Source: UBA10427 sp003500135
GTDB lineage: Bacteria > Bacteroidota > Bacteroidia > Cytophagales > Cyclobacteriaceae
Direction of reading: 5' to 3'
Assembly (NCBI GenBank): GCA_963966275.1
Contig: CAWZYQ010000166.1
Coordinates: 1-8,035 of the forward strand
DNA length: 8,035 nt
Shown here: positions 6,493-8,035 of the stretch, piece by piece
Position numbering within the stretch: the stretch's first letter is position 1
Layout: each line of letters opens with the position of its first letter
Position numbers and translations under genes: made by a program
Notes under the pieces: model-generated
Database searches by the model: none
Told to the model about the DNA's origin: nothing
Seen by the model: the letters and a program-made list of their open reading frames with translations, nothing else

Positions 6493-6516
6493 TATGTCAC
6501 CTCTTTGGTGTACATA
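6493..6516. repeat. Imperfect inverted repeat upstream of the phosphatase operon (possible operator)
   Basis: TATGT-CACC (6493-6501) pairs with GGTG-T-ACATA (6507-6516) over 9 bp with one bulged T at 6511 and a 5-nt spacer. It lies about 120 bp upstream of the phosphatase start codon and about 235 bp upstream of the regulator start codon. The size suits a dimeric DNA-binding protein, but a chance dyad cannot be ruled out. Confidence 0.35.
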
Positions 6517-6600
6517 ATCCGAGACAAGTTGTAGCGTTATAAATGCGTTAAATCCATTAATTTTCACGAAAAGTACAGGTGTTTCTGTAGACTTTCGACC

Positions 6601-6621
6601 CCGTATAAAATGTTAATACGG
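6601..6621. repeat. Inverted repeat CCGTAT-N9-ATACGG in the divergent region
   Basis: CCGTAT at 6601-6606 is perfectly mirrored by ATACGG at 6616-6621 with a 9-nt AT-rich spacer. It lies 130 bp upstream of the regulator start. It may be an operator or a small hairpin. A run of seven A follows at 6627-6633, so on the plus strand it lacks a U-tract and does not look like a terminator. Confidence 0.35.
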
Positions 6622-6750
6622 TGGCTAAAAAAAGCTTTCATTAAACTTAATAAGTTCTACGCAGGACTGAATGCGTTTTAAAAAAGTTTTGTCCGAAATT
6701 ATAATTCAGGATAAAATCGTATCTTTAATTTGATCGACAACCAATGCACT

Positions 6751-7875
6751 ATGGAGTTCACTTTTATTGAACTATTCAATTACTTTGGAGCCACACTGGG
6801 TGTTTTGTTAAGTGTTATAGTTATTTTTCGAAACAGGGGAAAAAGAAAAATTAAGATTTCACTTTTTATAGTTCTGATCATTAGTTCTGCTATTGTTTTT
6901 TTGGGAACATTAGGCTTTTCAGGTAAAATCAGGTATTTCCCGCACTTACTGCGCATTGACAGCCCTGTACATTTTTTACTTGGACCAGTGCTTTATTTTT
7001 ATGTTTTGAGCAGTTTAAAAGTGGATTTGAAATTCCGTTGGCTCCATTTGCTGCATTTAGTACCTTTTATACTCAACACGATTTATTTTTCGCCTCTTTT
7101 CTTTTCGGATGCACACTACAAATTGAACTATTATGACCATTATTATTCGACAGGTTCCATCGTAATAAAACAACTTTACTTGTTGAAGACATTGAGCGTA
7201 TTTGCATATTGGTTTGCTGAATTGATTATACTGCTCCGATATTACCGGGAGCAAAGAGGTGAACCAACATATAATAAGTCGCTTGCTATTTGTCTCTCAC
7301 TTTTTTTAGCAATCCAGTTCATTAGTTTTTCGGCTCTGCTTTTTGATCATGTTACAGCACTTCGATCGTTTAGCGATCCTTATATGTTTGCAATAAGTAT
7401 AGTTTCCGTACTTTTATCTACCACAGCAGTTGCCTTACTCTTTTTTCCCCAATTGTTGTATGGAATTACCTATCAGAACTCCGAAGAACATAAGAAATAT
7501 ATACATTCAAGTCTATCCAATGAACAAAAAAATGAACTCCTTAGTGACTTACAACGCTATATGGAAAATGGAAGTGAACCCTTTCTCAATCTTAAACTTT
7601 TCATTCGTGATGTTGCCATTAGATTGGACACCAATAGTCAACGGTTGTCACAGGTGGTAAACGAAAAGCTGGGAATGAATTTTAATGATTATATCAATTC
7701 CCTCAGGATAGGTAAGGCAATTGATTTATTACATACGCTTGATTTAGAAAAATATACCATAGACGTAATTGCGGAGAAATCAGGGTTTAATTCCAAATCT
7801 GCATTTTATGCGGCCTTTAAAAAACACACAGGTTCTACTCCGAAAGCTTATATCAAAAGACTTCAAAAAGTTTAA
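6751..7875 (+). CDS. Membrane-bound AraC-family transcription regulator
   Basis: The protein has 374 residues from the ATG at 6751. The open frame can extend to a TTG at 6730, adding seven residues (MIDNQCT), but ATG is the more likely start. Residues about 8-26, 36-56, 72-90, 97-116, 145-163, 177-198 and 210-233 are hydrophobic and give about six to seven membrane helices. A short linker (240-275) leads to a C-terminal AraC domain at about 280-372. The first helix-turn-helix is in FIRDVAIRLDTNSQRLSQVV (284-303). The second is in IDVIAEKSGFNSKSAFYAAF (337-356), with the family's typical ending FKKHTGSTPKAYIKR. Such 7TM-AraC proteins are common in Bacteroidota and are thought to sense a signal at or through the membrane and act on nearby promoters. 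The gene is divergent from the phosphatase-sulfatase operon, which makes that operon and its own promoter the likely targets. A direct repeat of GTTTAAC (7870-7876 and 7880-7886) overlaps the stop codon. No terminator hairpin is clear, though a T-run follows at 7899-7904. Confidence 0.88.
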   Translation: MEFTFIELFNYFGATLGVLLSVIVIFRNRGKRKIKISLFIVLIISSAIVFLGTLGFSGKIRYFPHLLRIDSPVHFLLGPVLYFYVLSSLKVDLKFRWLHLLHLVPFILNTIYFSPLFFSDAHYKLNYYDHYYSTGSIVIKQLYLLKTLSVFAYWFAELIILLRYYREQRGEPTYNKSLAICLSLFLAIQFISFSALLFDHVTALRSFSDPYMFAISIVSVLLSTTAVALLFFPQLLYGITYQNSEEHKKYIHSSLSNEQKNELLSDLQRYMENGSEPFLNLKLFIRDVAIRLDTNSQRLSQVVNEKLGMNFNDYINSLRIGKAIDLLHTLDLEKYTIDVIAEKSGFNSKSAFYAAFKKHTGSTPKAYIKRLQKV

Positions 7876-7910
7876 CCCGGTTTAACTCAGCAACCCCCTT
7901 TTTTCACCTG

Positions 7911-8035
7911 CTAATTTGAAGAATCTTTCACATAGGTCAGTTGCCGGTGCAGCTTCTTAAAACGTCTGGAAGGCCGGAGTTTGATATTGGCATCACTCAA
8001 TGTGCTGACAGCCGGAAGTTTGTGAATGCCCAGGT
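7911..8035 (-). pseudogene. Truncated IS4-type transposase remnant (runs off window)
   Basis: On the minus strand an open frame enters at the right edge and ends at TAG 7913-7911, giving 40 residues. They begin LGIHKLPAVSTLSDAN and go on through KLRPSRRFKKLHRQL to TYVKDSSN. The 'LG..KLP..STLSDAN..R.S..F..L...L' pattern resembles the N-terminal third of IS4-type transposases of Bacteroidota (DUF4372-like region) just before the catalytic domain. In an intact enzyme more than 250 residues, including the DDE residues, would follow. Here a stop comes about 24 residues after LSDAN, so this is a broken copy. The assignment rests on a short stretch and on memory of the family. No inverted terminal repeat or target duplication can be seen in the 35 bp between this stop and the AraC-type gene. 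Confidence 0.4.

Larger units (their letters stand above)
6372..6750. promoter_or_regulatory. Divergent regulatory region between the phosphatase operon and the AraC-type regulator
   Basis: This is 379 bp with no credible gene. It is long for two divergent promoters and contains two dyads, at 6493-6516 and 6601-6621. No exact TAnnTTTG element is present. On the plus strand the nearest matches are TATCTTTA at 6720-6727 and TTAATTTG at 6725-6732, each off by one position and without a well-spaced TTG partner. On the minus strand TACTTTAT (6388 to 6381) is weak and would leave only a few nucleotides before the ATG. Weak promoter boxes with dyads fit genes that need an activator, but that is inference. 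Confidence 0.5.

Noticed and set aside
6355..6567. Minus-strand open frame of 70 residues in the divergent region
   Set aside because: It overlaps the start of the phosphatase gene, has no recognisable domain or signal, shows no promoter or ribosome site, and covers the dyad at 6493-6516.
7870..7886. GTTTAAC direct repeat after the AraC gene as a target-site duplication
   Set aside because: The copies are only 3 bp apart with no inserted element between them, so it is most likely chance.

Overview
The window looks like a chromosomal stretch from a member of the Bacteroidota, probably a free-living, possibly marine one. Three signs support this. Several start regions lack a clear Shine-Dalgarno sequence. 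Two intergenic regions carry an exact TAnnTTTG -7 promoter element, typical of this phylum, with TTG/TTTG upstream. The regulator joins a multi-helix membrane domain to an AraC-type DNA-binding domain, a layout common in Bacteroidota. Base composition is moderate, with no sharp compositional island. The phylum call is an inference from these signs, not from a search.

Left part (1-2797). The tail of a small membrane protein (DoxX-like) is followed by a 90-residue lipoprotein whose acidic mature part carries five Glu-His-Pro motifs. It converges, 7 bp apart, on a minus-strand lipoprotein with a complete transglutaminase-like Cys/His/Asp triad. Both genes have the same exact promoter octamer, TATATTTG. 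A 15-bp hairpin that could stop transcription lies inside the 3' end of the transglutaminase gene. A stand-alone GMP-synthase-like glutamine amidotransferase follows on the plus strand.

Middle (2832-3692). A minus-strand, exported, beta-rich protein of 179 residues ends in Phe and is probably a small outer-membrane barrel. Upstream of it is a gene-poor stretch of about 320 bp. This holds what looks like a short, frameshifted coding remnant and a strong rho-independent-type terminator serving the sulfatase.

Right part (3693-8035). A probable two-gene minus-strand operon encodes a lipoprotein HAD-type phosphatase followed 42 bp later by an exported formylglycine-type sulfatase. Across a 379-bp divergent region with two dyads lies a plus-strand regulator with an N-terminal membrane domain and a C-terminal AraC helix-turn-helix. 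The layout suggests a regulated envelope locus in which sulfate-ester and phosphate-ester hydrolases act together and the divergent membrane regulator may control them. The window ends in the C-terminal stub of what looks like an IS4-type transposase remnant on the minus strand.

The most interesting items are the EHP-repeat lipoprotein, the phosphatase/sulfatase/membrane-AraC locus, and the frameshifted remnant at 3465-3594. I see no CRISPR array, tRNA, rRNA, phage or obvious defence system.
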